Notes: generated by a model not told the origin, from the sequence alone. 64,000 bases of DNA from Thysanoteuthis rhombus (GCA_963457665.1 OY735218.1:44594158-44658157), one strand, 5' to 3'; numbered from the stretch's first letter, positions 50,313-63,898 are shown. A program made the numbers and translations.

Positions 50313-50651
50313 TACCAATCCCTTTGGCCTGGTGGTAGTGTGTTTGCCCCCAGTTTGGTGGGCTGTGGTTCAATCCACTGCCGAGTCATACCAAAGACTT
50401 TAAAAATGGTGTAACCTTGAAGAGTTATAGCCAAATTGTTGGATATACCAGTTCTCATTATATAACTTGAGACAAGCAATGTCGAGACTGGTCAATACCT
50501 AGATGGGTGACCATTCAGGAATACCAGGTGCCATAAGCTGGACGAAACTTTGACAAGCCTGGCAAGCCGTAAGTGGGTCTTACCAACAATTGCCCTTATC
50601 CTGTGACACTCTCAATGAAGGTATAAGTGGAGAACAATGATACATACACAT
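50313..50651 (+). mobile_element. tRNA-5S composite SINE, copy B (near complete)
   Basis: The tRNA-like head at about 50325-50396 has A box tggtggtagtg and B box ggttcaatcc (50367-50376). After an aagactttaaaaatggt linker, about 50423-50540 looks like a whole 5S rRNA: ggatataccagttctcatt, then aagcaatgtcgagactggtc (box A) and tagatgggtgacc...ggaataccaggtg (box C). The tail matches copy A. TAAAGTAACA at 50303-50312 and TAAAATAACA at 50652-50661 give a 9/10 target-site duplication. Confidence 0.75.
50423..50540 (+). other. 5S rRNA-like body of the SINE
   Basis: About 118 bases, the length of a 5S rRNA. The internal promoter boxes are recognisable: aagcaatgtcgag near 50474 and tagatgggtgaccattcagg near 50500, then aataccaggtgccataagct. 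It is not a 5S gene: it has many substitutions, lies inside a SINE, and no 5S-type T-run terminator follows directly. Confidence 0.7.
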
Positions 50652-53600
50652 TAAAATAACAATTTCTGTAAATAAATCAAGTGCTGGACTAAGAAAAAGA
50701 TTATTGAAGACAAGTTTTAAAAAATGAAGATTTTAGTGACTATGAAAGACTCATGTTGATAATTAGTCCACTTGAGTCCATTTACCTCTCTATGAAAGTA
50801 AGACTGCTGCTGTTCACATGAAAAGAGTATTTTCTAACCGTGAGAAGCCTAAACAGGAGGATCATTGTATATTTTTAAAACAGCTTGGTTTCATTGGGGA
50901 GGGGAAGATGCTGAACTCCTTGATCTATGGCAAAGCTTTCCAAACTGAATGTTGCTAAGTTGAGAATATCTTTTGAAAGATACTTTCTTGGCTCAGTTGA
51001 ACTCCTGGGATATATTTTTGGTTTGGTTAACAAGACTTGAGTTTTGTGTCAAAAGAAGAATATTTTTAGAAAGTGTGTTGCCAACACAAAATGTTCGGAA
51101 AGCTCTGATGTATGGTGTTTTGCAACAAGTAGAAAATTGATTTTAAGGGATTTTTGGGGGGTTGGGGTTTCATCAAATATTTTTTTGTATACATACCATA
51201 TCATGTTTACTTTTATTAAAATTTCCATGCTGATAGTGAACATTAAGAAATTTAGTTTTTATCAATTTCTATCAAAACTTGTTTTGTTTGAGATAATTGT
51301 ATATTTAAAGTTCTAATTAATAGCTTCTGTTGGCAAATTCATGATATTGAGAAAAGTTACATTATTACCTATAATTTTGAGTAACTTTATTCATTAAAAG
51401 AAAATCATCTCCTGGTGTGCCATGGGTATCAGCAACATGGGCAGTTTTCAAGTGCTAGGAGGCACTTTCATATGTCTGAGACTTGGAATTTCCCAATACA
51501 AATAGAAAATGAATAAATTAAACAGATTAAAACTGTCAAAATAAGAAAATTCCCTGATGTGAAGTCAAAACTTTTAGGAATATAAGAAAATACTATACTT
51601 AAAAGGGTACCAAATTTCAGCATGCCAGTGACTCAAGCCCAGCCCCGAATAATCTTCTGTCTTGTCACTTTCTCAACTCTTCTCTATTTACTATGTCATA
51701 GTTATAAGAGAGACTACAGAACTGTGGCAATTATAGCTCAACTTTCTTGAGTTTTTGCTCTACCTATTATTGAGGTTATGAGTTGTATTATTATTATTAT
51801 TACAGTGTCATCAACATGTTTTGGATGAGGTGTGTATGTTACTTTATATCAAAATAATTGTTTGCAGTATCTGTGGATATAGAAACTGGTCGAAAATCAA
51901 CCCTTTTTTCATCTTAGGAAATATTACACAGAATTTAAAACTAACCAACTTTTTTTTTTCTCTTGAAGAGGAGGGACTGGCGAGAAAAAATCAAAATGAA
52001 TTGGAAATATGCAAATTTACTATTAATATCAATTTGTGTCTTAAGCATTGAATTAAAGCTTCAGCTTCAAACAGTTTTGGGAAAATAGTGCACATGAATA
52101 CTTCAAGTCAGTGATTATGTTTATAAGTAATAACAATTTTTCACTCTTTTATAGATAAAACGTTGAATAATTTTTTTTGCTTGAACTCTTAAACAATTGA
52201 ATTGTCACTGACAATGAGATATGATGAGGAATGAAGTTCTATTAAGATCTGCCTTGCTAGTAACAGTTGTTTGGGCAACTACAATCCGTCCAGTGGGGAA
52301 CAAAATGGTGGTGCTTTTGGCAGAAGACAACTACTATTGCCAGCATTTTAATAGTTAAACAGATTTTTAATAGAATTTGGACCACAGAATACTTCATAAA
52401 ATTTTCCTATTCCTTGTTAATGTAGATTGGAATTGTGGAAATGAAAGTAAAATCTCAAAATGATATCTTATTCATGGCTGCTTGTTTTTTGTTCTGTTTT
52501 TTTCTCATCTACATTGTATATAAAACAAAAATAACTTTTCCAGTCCATGAACTTATTCATTGAAATCTAATATACTTTCAGCTGAGAAGTTAGTTTTACT
52601 TTAAAATGAATCAAATATCTTTTTAGTGACAAATTTAATTTTTAGCATGAGTCAAGGCAAAAGCTTTTGAAAAAAAAAAGCATATTCAGTAATTTTAAAA
52701 AAAGTGGTCATTAAGATTATAAACCCTGTTTTTGGGTTTGTTTTTTTTTTTTGTCATCTTCAAAGCTTTTTCTTCGATTCAGACTTATTAATACTGGTGA
52801 TTATTAATGGCCATAGCATAAATAAAAATATGACGTACTTAAATTCTCTGCAATTATCTTTTTTTTGTAAGTGGGTCTGGCACAAGCTTATAAGTGTAGG
52901 AATAACCAGTTGATAATTGTCTGCTAGACTATCATGCTACCCATTTGAGCCCCCCCTACCACCACCTGCAATGCACTCTTTGAATATTGAGATCATATTA
53001 CAAAACTATCAGATACACTTAATCTTTGATTTATATCATTTACAGTTGGAAATTTTCAAAGGTAACTGGAGGAAAAAAAATTTCTCCAAAATGATCTATA
53101 CAAGAAATGGTAACAATCATTTCATTTTGAATCCACCTCATGGTTGAGATGGTTGCATATTTCTCACTGTTGCATAAGGTTTCTATTTGATCCAAGGTAA
53201 AAGCCAGGCTTATTATTCAAGGCATATTGATCATTCTGTGCAAGACAATTTTCTTTATGCCGTTTCACCATTAGCCATACTAAACTATGCATAAGTATTA
53301 ATAATTATTTTAATTGTTTAGATCTACTCAGATATTCTATTTAGCTATCACGCATAATTTCTGTATAAACATGTTCATGTCTATAAAATCATTAGGCTAG
53401 CTTTTCTTTCCCTCTCCCCATCCTACCCTATTGTCTTATAATTCTTAAAGACATTGATTGCATCAACTGATTGAAATTTAGATTGGAATTCTCTGAGTTG
53501 AAAAGACATAGGTTGCTTTTGCAATGAATCTGAAATTCAATTTATTATAAAAAGACAAATACACTTTTAAGAGTAGCTTTAATTTGTTTATGGAACTTTC

Positions 53601-56600
53601 AAATATTCACCTTATTGTGCATAATAGATATCCTGCTCAATAAAACATGTCATATCCTCTACGAAATGATGAGCAACAAAGTTTGTTTTTTTTTGTAAAT
53701 TTTACTTTTTTAATATTTGAAATTGTAAATTTGAAGTCTTTCCTGTGAAAGAGTTTATCTTCTTCCATGGTTTTTAGAATTCTATCCTTGCTTGTCCTAA
53801 GCTTTAACTGTTAGGCAATTTAGAAATAAATAAGCCAACTCAGAAAGTTTGGGTAGTTGCATAGGCCATACATGACATTAAAATCAGTCTAGGTATCATA
53901 CCCACTCAGAACCTCTTCTTTTTTATTCAATGATTTTCTCTTTTTTAAACTCTTGCTTGCACATTCACCAGTCTTGTTGGTTGAACTTTGAATTTCCAAT
54001 GATCTATTTGTGTTTCAATGCAACTGACAGCTCCAATCTCACCCAAAGAATTTTTTTTTTTTTTCAATCACTCAATCTTTGTTTTATGAAGCGATGATTT
54101 TTTTTCGAATTTCAAATGTTACTAGTAAGTACAAATTTTGTGTTTTATTTTTATTAGATTTGTAGAATTTGAACTAATTAACTTCCTTAAAAATTCAAAG
54201 GTTATTAAATGAGATTTAAAGAGTCTGATTGAACATTATATTGAGGGTAAAAAAAATATCCTGGTTTTGGCTGATGATTGAGTTAGATGCCACTCAAATA
54301 TCCACTTGTTAGCAAAAACCTTATAAGAAATAATTAAATTTAACTTGAAAGTCCAGGAAGAGAGATAATACACATGGATTTTCTTGAAATTCATTTGCAG
54401 TTTCAGTGATTAGTCATGTAATTTACTTGGTAGCTTTGAATAAATCTGTATAAAATAATCATTTAGCCAAATCTGTGCCAATCAGCCATTGAAGCTAGTT
54501 TAAATGAAAGCCAGTAGTGACGAGCTTTTTACATAGCAGTAATTTCTTTATCCTCTCATCCTTCCCAATATTGGGTAAATGCTTATATCAATTACTCTAT
54601 GAAGAATTGGTTCCTGATTTATAATAGTTTGTAGGGAACACCCAAGCAGGCCCTTCGCATGAGCAAACTAAATGGCTGTTTAGAGCTTCATGTTCACTAG
54701 ACAGCCCCCAAGAGCACTTGGAATGTCAATAGAGTTTATGGTACGGTAACAAGGTGTTGGTGGCCCATGAATCAAATTCTGCCCTGTGACACACGAACAT
54801 ACATTTTCTTGTGAGCTGTTGAGAAAGTTATAAGATAAAATCTTATGGGAGGGAGATAGTCAGCTCTTTACTGTAGGTATATGTTTTCATGATGCCTTGA
54901 ATTCCCCCACTACCAATTACTTAGAATTTGCCTTGACCTTAGGGATCTGTTCTCTTGACACCACATGTTCTTTGCACTGAAAGGGGAAGGTTTTAGGCAT
55001 CACATGATGTTAATGTTTACTAATGCCACTGCTTTTATTGTTAAACCTACAGTAGAAGTACTTTGTCATGATTTCATGTATCCACGGTTGTTATTATTAT
55101 ATATCATGTCAGCTTTTTAACAGAATCGTTTTATAGCAATGGCGTAATTCTACGTCTTTTTTTTTTTTTTTTTTTTTTCCCCCTGGATGTTACAATAATC
55201 TCATAAGATGGAAGACATCAAATTTCTCAACTTTTGAATAGTTTATGGTAATCTCTTGCCCATGGTATATCAGTTTATTTTGAATCCAACTGATGAAGCC
55301 AGTTAGTATATAACTGATTAAAAAAAGTAACTGATGTATTTAAAAACGTTAGTTTGAACCCTTCCACCACATCTGGAATCTTCAGTTCATGAAGGAATAA
55401 TTCAAATTTCATGGTCTTATTCAAATTGAATATATATAGTTGTGTTTTTTCTTTGGTTTTTAATGAAAAATGCTCCTCATATTTATTTTGTATGTGTAAA
55501 GTCTATTGGTTTTCAGCGTATCTGTACCAAGAAAACAGTCTACATTCATGTTGGTTTACAATCCATTCCAGCAATAAACATTTAATGTGGGTTGATTTGT
55601 TAAGTTGATCATTAACTAAATTTTGAACAGGTGTAGATATATCAGTTGTGAAGCTAAATTATCTTGATTTGGGTTAAAAGAAAATTCAACTTGTTTATAT
55701 ATTAAAAAAAATGAATTAAGTTTCCTATAATTTATTTTTTATTTTTAGGGAGTTCTTTTTTGAAAATTTGACTATTACTTAATCATAGCTATTTCTGAAG
55801 ACTAGAAAACAGTTTGATTTGATATTTGGAAAAAAAATATATGAATAAACATTGAAATATTTGCAAATATTTGTTAATCGAATATTGATTCCATACAAGT
55901 ATTTCTTTCAGAATCATTTTCATACTTCATGTGTGTTTTTTGTTTCACTCATCTAAACTATAACAAGTATTGGTGAGAAGCAGCAAAATAAATCAGAGCA
56001 GAGTGCTCAAGGCAATAATTATGTAAATTTTCCATCTGAATGAAAAATTTTTTTGAAAGGACAGAAAAGGAAAGGAATATGAACTTGGGTAATAAAAAAA
56101 AATGGCATTTGGTAGATGCACAGAATTTTAAATAGATATGCAATTAAGATCTGATATAATTTAGCATTATTGTTTGATACTATGGAGATGCTCTTAGGTG
56201 AAGTTCCAAACATTTAATTCTGTAATCAGAAGACCACAATGTCAATGGTAATTAAAAAGTTGAAATTGTGGAGAAAGCTTTCGTAGGGATCCTCAGAATT
56301 TTTTACCCTTCAATTTTCTTTCTGTTGCAACTTGGAGACCATGTTATATTGACCTGTGTACTTGAAGCTGGGAGCCAGCCCATTTCCTTACCAAAAGCTG
56401 ACAGAATATATACATGCTATCCGGAAAAGAAAGTTTGATAATTTTGTGTAGAGAAAATATTCTTTCTTTAATCATAAGATGTTGAGTTCAATATACAATT
56501 TTATGGTGGTACAACAAAATAGATTTGTTGCTACCTTGTAAGTAATTACTCCAAGAGACCAAAATCACAACTTAACGGAATAGAAATTCACATTGGTTGA

Positions 56601-56908
56601 TGATTTATTAGATAACTGTTAATCCTACTTGAGATGGTTGCTTTCACCACCTTTTTCTTTCTTTATCATTATCTTTGTATCAGAAAGTCTAGGTAGAGAT
56701 GCATCTTTGAATCCTTTTCAGGCTACCTTTACTTTGCAATAATCATAAAACTATTGCTAAGTAAAGGTCACAGGGAAATTTGATAGCACTGCAATTTGTT
56801 TCAACATTATGTAATTATCTCCCTTCCTTCTAAAATCATTATCAATTATAATCCTCACTTTGAACTTTTTCATTGGAGTTGGAGTAATTCCACTCTCTTT
56901 TGGTGAGA

Positions 56909-56937
56909 TTTGCAGTGCATATAATATGCACTGCAAA
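56909..56937. repeat. Perfect 29-bp palindrome
   Basis: tttgcagtgcatat, one central a, then atatgcactgcaaa: 14-bp arms that are exact reverse complements. It lies in a stretch where both strands have open frames of 89 and 107 codons without recognised motifs. Confidence 0.9.
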
Positions 56938-57186
56938 CTTTTGAAAGTTCCTACAGTGCTGAAAAAAGTAAAAATTGGAAAAATATATCTGAGTATTGTT
57001 TTTAAAGAGTTCTGTAACAATAGTTTGGAAGAATGGATGTTTAATGACAGCTGGTTGTCACTTAAGATTTTTAATCTCACAAAACTGCATAGTCAATGTA
57101 AATATCAAATGTTCATCATGCAGCCATAAATATGTATTGAATAATATATATGATTAAGAAATTATTGTACATTTAATGGTTTAAAG

Positions 57187-57556
57187 CAGGGCTTCTCAAA
57201 CTTTTTTTTTGTTCATGATCCCTTTAGATGAGGCGAGTTTCTTTGCAACCCCTCACTTGTTGTTATTGCTGTAATCTAACTGACCAAACATAGAAACAAA
57301 TAGACAAAAAAATTGTCATAAGTTGAAGCATATATGTAATCTAGAAGTTTTACTGTCTATTACAAAAAAAACTGATTTTTGAAAATGAATTACTAAAATG
57401 TAACCATATAAAACTTTTTTTTTGTTTTTTTTTGAGCCATTTTATAAGCACCAGAAGGAGTATATTTTTGTGTAGATATATAAAAAATTATTCCTTTATA
57501 AAAAAAATATCTAACATTTCTACAACCTCTGTGGGAATCAGGTTTGAGAAGTCTTG
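57187..57556. mobile_element. hAT-type MITE with 8-bp target-site duplication
   Basis: The left end cagggcttctcaaactt and the right end gtttgagaagtcttg are inverted repeats of the hAT/Charlie form. Flanks GTTTAAAG (57179-57186) and GTTTAAAT (57557-57564) are an 8-bp duplication with one mismatch, the size hAT transposases make. The 370-bp interior has no transposase coding. Confidence 0.75.
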
Positions 57557-58439
57557 GTTTAAATGGAGATTTTGGTTTTGGAGATCTTTCTTTCTGTTGC
57601 TTATAGGTTTGAATTAATATGCCACATTCTGTCATCCAAATAATTTGAGTGAAAATGCAAATTTATTTGAGCAATATTGTTCTGTTAGTCTCACCCAGAT
57701 TTTTCATTATCCTTATTCCATTTGTATTGCAATCACAACCTTGTTCAATATTAATATAAAATGGGGGAAATAATTTTATCAATTTTTTTCTGTAAGTATC
57801 ATTATCACATTTCACACTAAAAGAATTAACACGTCTACGAAATATTTTAATTGCAATTCAAAACCTCAATTCTCTTGAGTAAATTTCCTACCTATGTCTC
57901 TTTTAAATTGTTTTATCTACCCAAAGATTACAACATCCTCATGGAACAGTATCCTGAGTTTCACTCTTTTCATGTATTTCAATATGCTGTTTGGCTAATA
58001 TTACAACTATCGTTAACACTTTATAAAGTAACATAAAATATATATTATGCACATATACACGCACCTACATTTAATTATATCATTTTGTGATAACGATTAC
58101 TTCTTTATTCTAATCAAGAGTTCATATACTTTTTAGTTTCCGCAACAGTTATCTTCCACTTTTTTCTGTCGTATTGCTTCAAACTTAAAATCTTAATTCA
58201 GAATGTTTTGTACTGCAGATTTGTAATTTTCTAAAATCTCTGTTTCTCAATTCTTTTGTATTTTGTTCCTCTTTTATCTGATGAAATCCCCCCCCCTTAC
58301 CTCAGCTGATTACTGAGGTATACCTGCAGCATTTTACAGTCTAATTTTCTTCTTATCAAATGAAATTTTGTATTATTCTACTGTCATACTGCCAAGGGAT
58401 ACTATTCCTAGCAAAAAAGCCTGACATATTTTTTAAAAC

Positions 58440-58610
58440 TACCATATATTCCTCCAGATAAGACAACATTTGAAGAATAGAAAGATCACCTTAAAGATGG
58501 AGTCCTATTGGCCAGATACAAACATAGCTAAGATAAAACCATAAAATTCAAACTGAAATTGGGGTCTTGTCTTATCTGAAAGGTTGCCGTAGCCACCAAA
58601 ATATATGGTA
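58440..58610. mobile_element. Tc1/mariner-like MITE with TA duplication
   Basis: The left end ta-ccatatattcctccaga-taagacaa is mirrored on the right by ttgtcttatctg...aaaatatatgg-ta. The termini CCATATATT/AATATATGG sit between TA dinucleotides. The left terminal repeat is shorter than the right, suggesting an internal deletion. Confidence 0.55.
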
Positions 58611-61249
58611 AATTTTTTTTTCCCCCCCTAAAATGGTTTTGGATATCAAGCTTGATTAACTGAGAAGTGAAAATCCAGCCATAGATCCCAATACCTTCAT
58701 GTCCAATACTGAAGCTATTGTGCTAAACCTCCAATTACTTTTATACAAGGAGGAATTTTGAAAGATGATATCTTATTAGCTTTTACATCCTTTTTCTAAT
58801 GTATTTTCTATTCATGTTATATTTTCTATGGTTCCTTTTATCTGAGAATGATATAAATATCTTTTCTTTTTTTTTTTTGTCTAAGTGAAGACACATTTTT
58901 CACTTTTAACTGTAAAAATAATCTTATGAATATAATCATTATTACAATCTTTATTGGCTCTTCTATAGATTGTCTTCCTTGGTGTTTTAATACCTGCCAT
59001 AATAATGTTATCATGAATCATTTCCATAGAAAGTTTGAACCAATTTTCACTTAGCTTTAATGCATATGAATCCTACTGTATAAATCTTTTTTCCCTTTTG
59101 AACATTTATTCTGTTTCTTTAATGAGGAATCATATTTTCCAGGACATGGTAATGTCTGAAAATGATTTAAGACTGTCAAACATAGGCAGCATCACTTCCC
59201 AGTGATTGAGTTTTTTCTCCTCTTATTTGCTGTTCATAAGAGAAAATTTAATCACATTTTCTGAGAACCTGTAAAATTTGAAATGTCAGAACATATGATA
59301 TTTCTTTTATGGTAAACAGATTTACCTGTCATTTAGTTTTGCAATTTACATTTCCTATTATTCTCCAGAATTACGAAAGTGTTGTATCATGGAACAAACA
59401 TTTTTTTTTTACCTATATATATAACTGAAAACCAGCAGCAAATTTTAGGGAATAAATGAAACAAAACCCATAAGTGATGTTGATATTTTTGATTAAACAA
59501 CAAAATAAAGGATTTGTCTACACTTAGAATTGCTGCTTATAGATTTGAACCTTCAACTGTGGGATAGGATTTCATGTCATTCCTCTAATGATGTCAATCA
59601 TTTACTGTACTCCATATATTGAGCTGCCCATTTCCTTGGGACTCTTGATGAAATGGGAAACGGTCTTATAGGAAGTCTTCTGCTCAGAAAAAAAACAAAA
59701 AATGAAGACCATCATATTCTGCTTGAGAAATGATCTGTTTCTCACAGCTTGACAAGATTTTTTTCCAAGGCTGTGAGGCATATCACCTTTCTGCAGTTAA
59801 GGGAAATGAAATTGAGTAGATATCTCATAGAAGGGGGTTTTAAGGGACCTCCTGTCATACTTTTCTTTCTCAATGAAACCAGTCTCAAGTAAGTTTCTCA
59901 GGAGTCATTTCTTTTTAAATACATTGTCCTATTAGTTCCGTATTCATCCTCTAGACTTATATATTTTGGATAATCTTATCAAAGTCAGATTAGTTATGTC
60001 TCTCTCCAGGAATTACCACAGAATTTTAAACCTTACTCAGCTGCAGATTATCCTTAGTTCCTGCTGTTTTCTCCCAGGCATACCATGGGATTAGATTATC
60101 CCTCAGCATTTTGTTTTTTCTTCATGAATAGTAGTTTCTTTTTATAAATATTCCTTCACTGCCTTTTTTTTTCTTACATTTTACGAAATTCTAGCTTCAG
60201 AAAAGTCAGCAAAGTTGACTATGGCTTAAATACTGACAGCTGCAATTATATTCCAAGTTTCAATATGAGCCTTACTAAGCATCTTTAAAAGGCACTTTTT
60301 TTAATCCATCGTAGCATGGTAACTGATAAAGTCAATGAATCTTGGAAATTTTTACACATAATAGGTGTAAACTAGCTATACATATGCATTAGTGCCCATT
60401 GAAGCGGATGCCCGGGTAAATAAGACCTCTACTTATAATGGAATGACTATAACCTCTTGTTCACTCCAGTAACTACACTGAATCAAAACACTTTGTAGAA
60501 TGTACATCATAACATCATGATTGGAAAAAGAAGAAAATCATCTTCGCCTTTTTTTTTCTTTTTCTTTTTTTTGTCACGGCTGATAGAAAAAATAGTTGTT
60601 TCATCTGCAGAAATTCAGTTAATGGGAAGTAAATGCAAAACTTTTCAATCAGTTTCATTTGAGGTAATTGACCTCTATATAGTTTATTTTTTAAATAAAT
60701 CAGCTGTGTCACTGCCTCAATTCTTCACCTGCTGCCAATTTTATTTCCATCTTGGTTATAAAAAAAATTTACATGAAGTAATAGAGAAAAAGTTTTCTAA
60801 TTTTGTTACAAGATTTACCTCCCTTCCGTCATTAGTGAACTACAGTTCTTGTTTAGAATTCATGAAGTGATTCAACTTTTAATATCATAAACAGCATGAT
60901 ACCACTTCTGATTGACAGAGGAACTCTTATGTGACTAGATTAAGGAAATTTTTTAAAAATTATAAAAGATGGAAGGGAAATAACCTTTTCAGTAATTATT
61001 CCTCATTTATTTATTTAAAATCCAAATTTTCTTCCGTGAATTCCAGAGTTAATCCTATGTTCTAGTTGAAACCAACCACAATAAACATTGCTTGTTAAAG
61101 AGTCATATTCGTATTTGGAATGTTTGTGAATATTCAGGATGCCACACTATGTACATAATATTACAAGTCTGAGTTGAATTTTGAGTAATGAGTATTTGAA
61201 AAAGATATGAATACACTGAAGAGATAAACTTGTATTGAATAGCATTGCC

Positions 61250-61547
61250 CTGTTGTGGTGATCCTCAACCATTGGACTACAAAATATGAGCTATTGGGCC
61301 ACAAAGGAATATGACTTTGCAATATGAAACAATATGAGCTAGCTTTGTGTTAAATTTGTTAGATACACTCAATTTTGTTACTAAAAGGGTCTGTTAGTCT
61401 CTTATAGTTGACATATCACCTATATTCTGGTTGTTATTATTATCTCACTCCTATTGACCAGTCCACAAGAACATTGTCAATATTTAACCAGCCTGTGGTG
61501 TATAATAATTAAAAAAAAAAATTTTTTTAAAAGCTTGGGAACCCCTG
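61250..61547. mobile_element. Possible hAT-type relic
   Basis: The right end aaagcttgggaacccctg matches hAT-type termini in inverted form. The left end gtggtgatcctcaaccattg is a weaker match, and inside are ggactac and gggccacaaa blocks typical of such elements. No target-site duplication is visible. Confidence 0.35.
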
Positions 61548-62284
61548 ACTTTTTACATATATCCAAAATATTTCAGTTTGTTGTATCAGAATCACAACTA
61601 GAGTGTATATGCATGCATTATATATGAACCTGATAACATTTTTCAATAACAATTATAAAGGTTTCCTTATTCTTTTGGTAATGAACAAATCAAATTGAAT
61701 CTTATGAAAATTAACAAAATTACACGCAATGGAAACAATTTTACAAATACACAAAAATAGATCAATACAATACCTGTAAACTTATCACTAGTGGTTGATA
61801 ATGGAGATTTTTGCTGTTGTGTGTACTAATTTTCATCCTCCTCAGGAAACTGCATCTATGGTTAACCTTTTAGTCTGGTCAGAGCATGATCCACACACTT
61901 ATCAATGAGCCCAGACTGTATGGTACTAAGTGCTCTTGGCCTACTCATTTGCCTGAGTTTTGTCAATGACATTTGTATTTTATGTTAGTTGTCCTGAAAC
62001 TGTCCAGGTGAAACACAGCTGAACATATTCTTTTCAAATGTTTTAATATCTATTAAGATACATTCTGCTTTGAAAATACTTTACTTACATACCTGCATGA
62101 ATGTTTAAATTATAGTAACACTAAACCTGAAAATACATGCATGATGCTTCATTTAGTACTCTGTGGGGAAGTAATGTCTTATTTTTTAATGTTGTCAATA
62201 GGCCACCATTGTTTTGAACATCTGCAGTTATAGCAGGATGGATAGATCTGGCCAGAAGGGAAGGTAATCTGAGCTTTATCTCAG

Positions 62285-62465
62285 AAATTTGCCCAACACA
62301 GGCATTGGAATAACATTCAATTTGAATAGAGTGAGTCTGGACAGAGGTTCAGTACCAGCCTCTGCCTCAAGACACACTCAGATGGGACCTGCCCACCTGA
62401 CAGAGGTTCAGTACCAGCCTCTGCCTCAAGACACACTCAGATGGGACCTGCCCACCTTGAGGCTG
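62285..62465 (+). mobile_element. TTCAATACC-family SINE with internal 59-bp duplication
   Basis: ggcattggaataacattcaa, then gagtgagtc, then agaggttcagtaccagcc follows the same order as the copies at 19440 and 32436 (minus). A 59-bp block starting acagaggttcagtaccagcc is tandemly duplicated (62341-62399 and 62400-62457), so the B-box region occurs twice. Confidence 0.5.
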
Positions 62466-63001
62466 ATATTGAATTTCTGCATTGCTCATTTTCCAAAATT
62501 TGACTCTTCCAATGTCTGAGATAAATTTCCAATTGCTGTCTCCTTCAACGCTACATTTTCTATTTTCACAACTTAACATTCCTTCTCATTTGACAAGCAA
62601 ATACTCATTTGGCCAGTGCCAGTTTGTTTTTTAAGTGACCTAGAAACAGTCTTGATTTTTTTTCTTTGTAATTATGTGCATTGGTTTGATTTGTCTTCAA
62701 TTTGGAAAGAAAAAAAAAATTCTCATGTATGTTCGGGTTTCTTTTCTTCCTCTCTCTGATTTTGTCATTGAAAGTTTTATTTATCATTTGAGTAAAGTAT
62801 TTCCAAGTTATGAAGTTGGCAAGGTTGCTTCTTAGCAAATATAAAAATTAACTAACAAAAAGATGTTTGGTCACATGACTAGTATTAGCTTTGCTTAGGT
62901 CCATCCTACTCATTTTTCCCTTGATTTCATCTCAATAACTAAAAGGTAAATAGAAATCTTCCATAATTATAAGTTTTCAATAGAGGTTCCTTTTCAATAC
63001 G

Positions 63002-63018
63002 AAAAAAAAAAAAAAAAA
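63002..63018. repeat. Poly(A) tract
   Basis: Seventeen consecutive A bases. No adjacent SINE or LINE tail was recognised. Confidence 0.9.
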
Positions 63019-63871
63019 GCTTGAAATCACTTATACCTTTGAATATGATTTTTGAAATTGATGTATTCTTTCATTTATTTCAACTGGACAATTTTTTAAA
63101 GAATTAGGTTGGTGGCTGAAACAAACATTCACAAATTAAAAAAGAAAACTGATGTGTAAACCAACCTTTTCAGTCATTAAATGATTTTATCAAAACCTTC
63201 ACAACAGCATAAGAAGTGAAACACGGCTACAGTCCATATATAAAGTGTGTATATGCACATATTTCAGTATATAATGAGATTTGTAAAGAAAAGAATATGT
63301 ATTTTGTTTCTTTAATAAGTGTTTCTTTCAATTTTCTGTAAAAAGAAAATTACGTTTCTTTGAAAGATAAATTGTACAGGTTCAGAAATACAAAGAGTCA
63401 ATGTGACAATCTCTTTGTAGATTTTGTTTCAAGAATTAAACATATTTTTCAAATTTTGTATTGTTGTTCTTTTTGCTATTGTGAAAATAAGTTATTATGT
63501 ATTTTCAACGATTTATTGCGATAGTCACTTTAAATTCATGGTTTTATTTCAAACTGCTCTCTCTCAATACATCTTCAGGAGTACAAATAAATTACTAGAT
63601 ATATTTTGAACTTTATTGTAACCAAAACCAAGTTCTGTACTGCATAATTTTCCCAGCATCTATTGTAATTGACCTTGTTTGTGGGCATGCCTCAGGAACC
63701 TCCAGACTTACTCAACTGTCCCTGAGATAAAACCTCAATTCCCCCCACCACTGGAAATAAGTTAATTTTGAATCTGTTCTTACAAAGGTTGTGGCTTTTT
63801 GCTCTTAAAATTTCAACAGCCTCAAAAGTTTTGCAAAAATATTTTCATTTCAACTCCTAAAATGTGGAGGC

Positions 63872-63898
63872 AAAAAAAAAAAAAAAAAAAAAAAAAAA
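63872..63898. repeat. Poly(A) tract
   Basis: Twenty-seven consecutive A bases near the window end. It could be a retroelement tail, but nothing diagnostic precedes it. Confidence 0.9.

Noticed and set aside
50423..50540. 5S rRNA gene
   Set aside because: It lies inside a SINE with a tRNA-like head and target-site duplications and is clearly diverged; copy A shows the same fusion.
60517..60870. 117-codon plus-strand open frame
   Set aside because: It starts with a poly-Phe run from a T tract, has no recognisable domain, and shows no exon signals or homology by eye.
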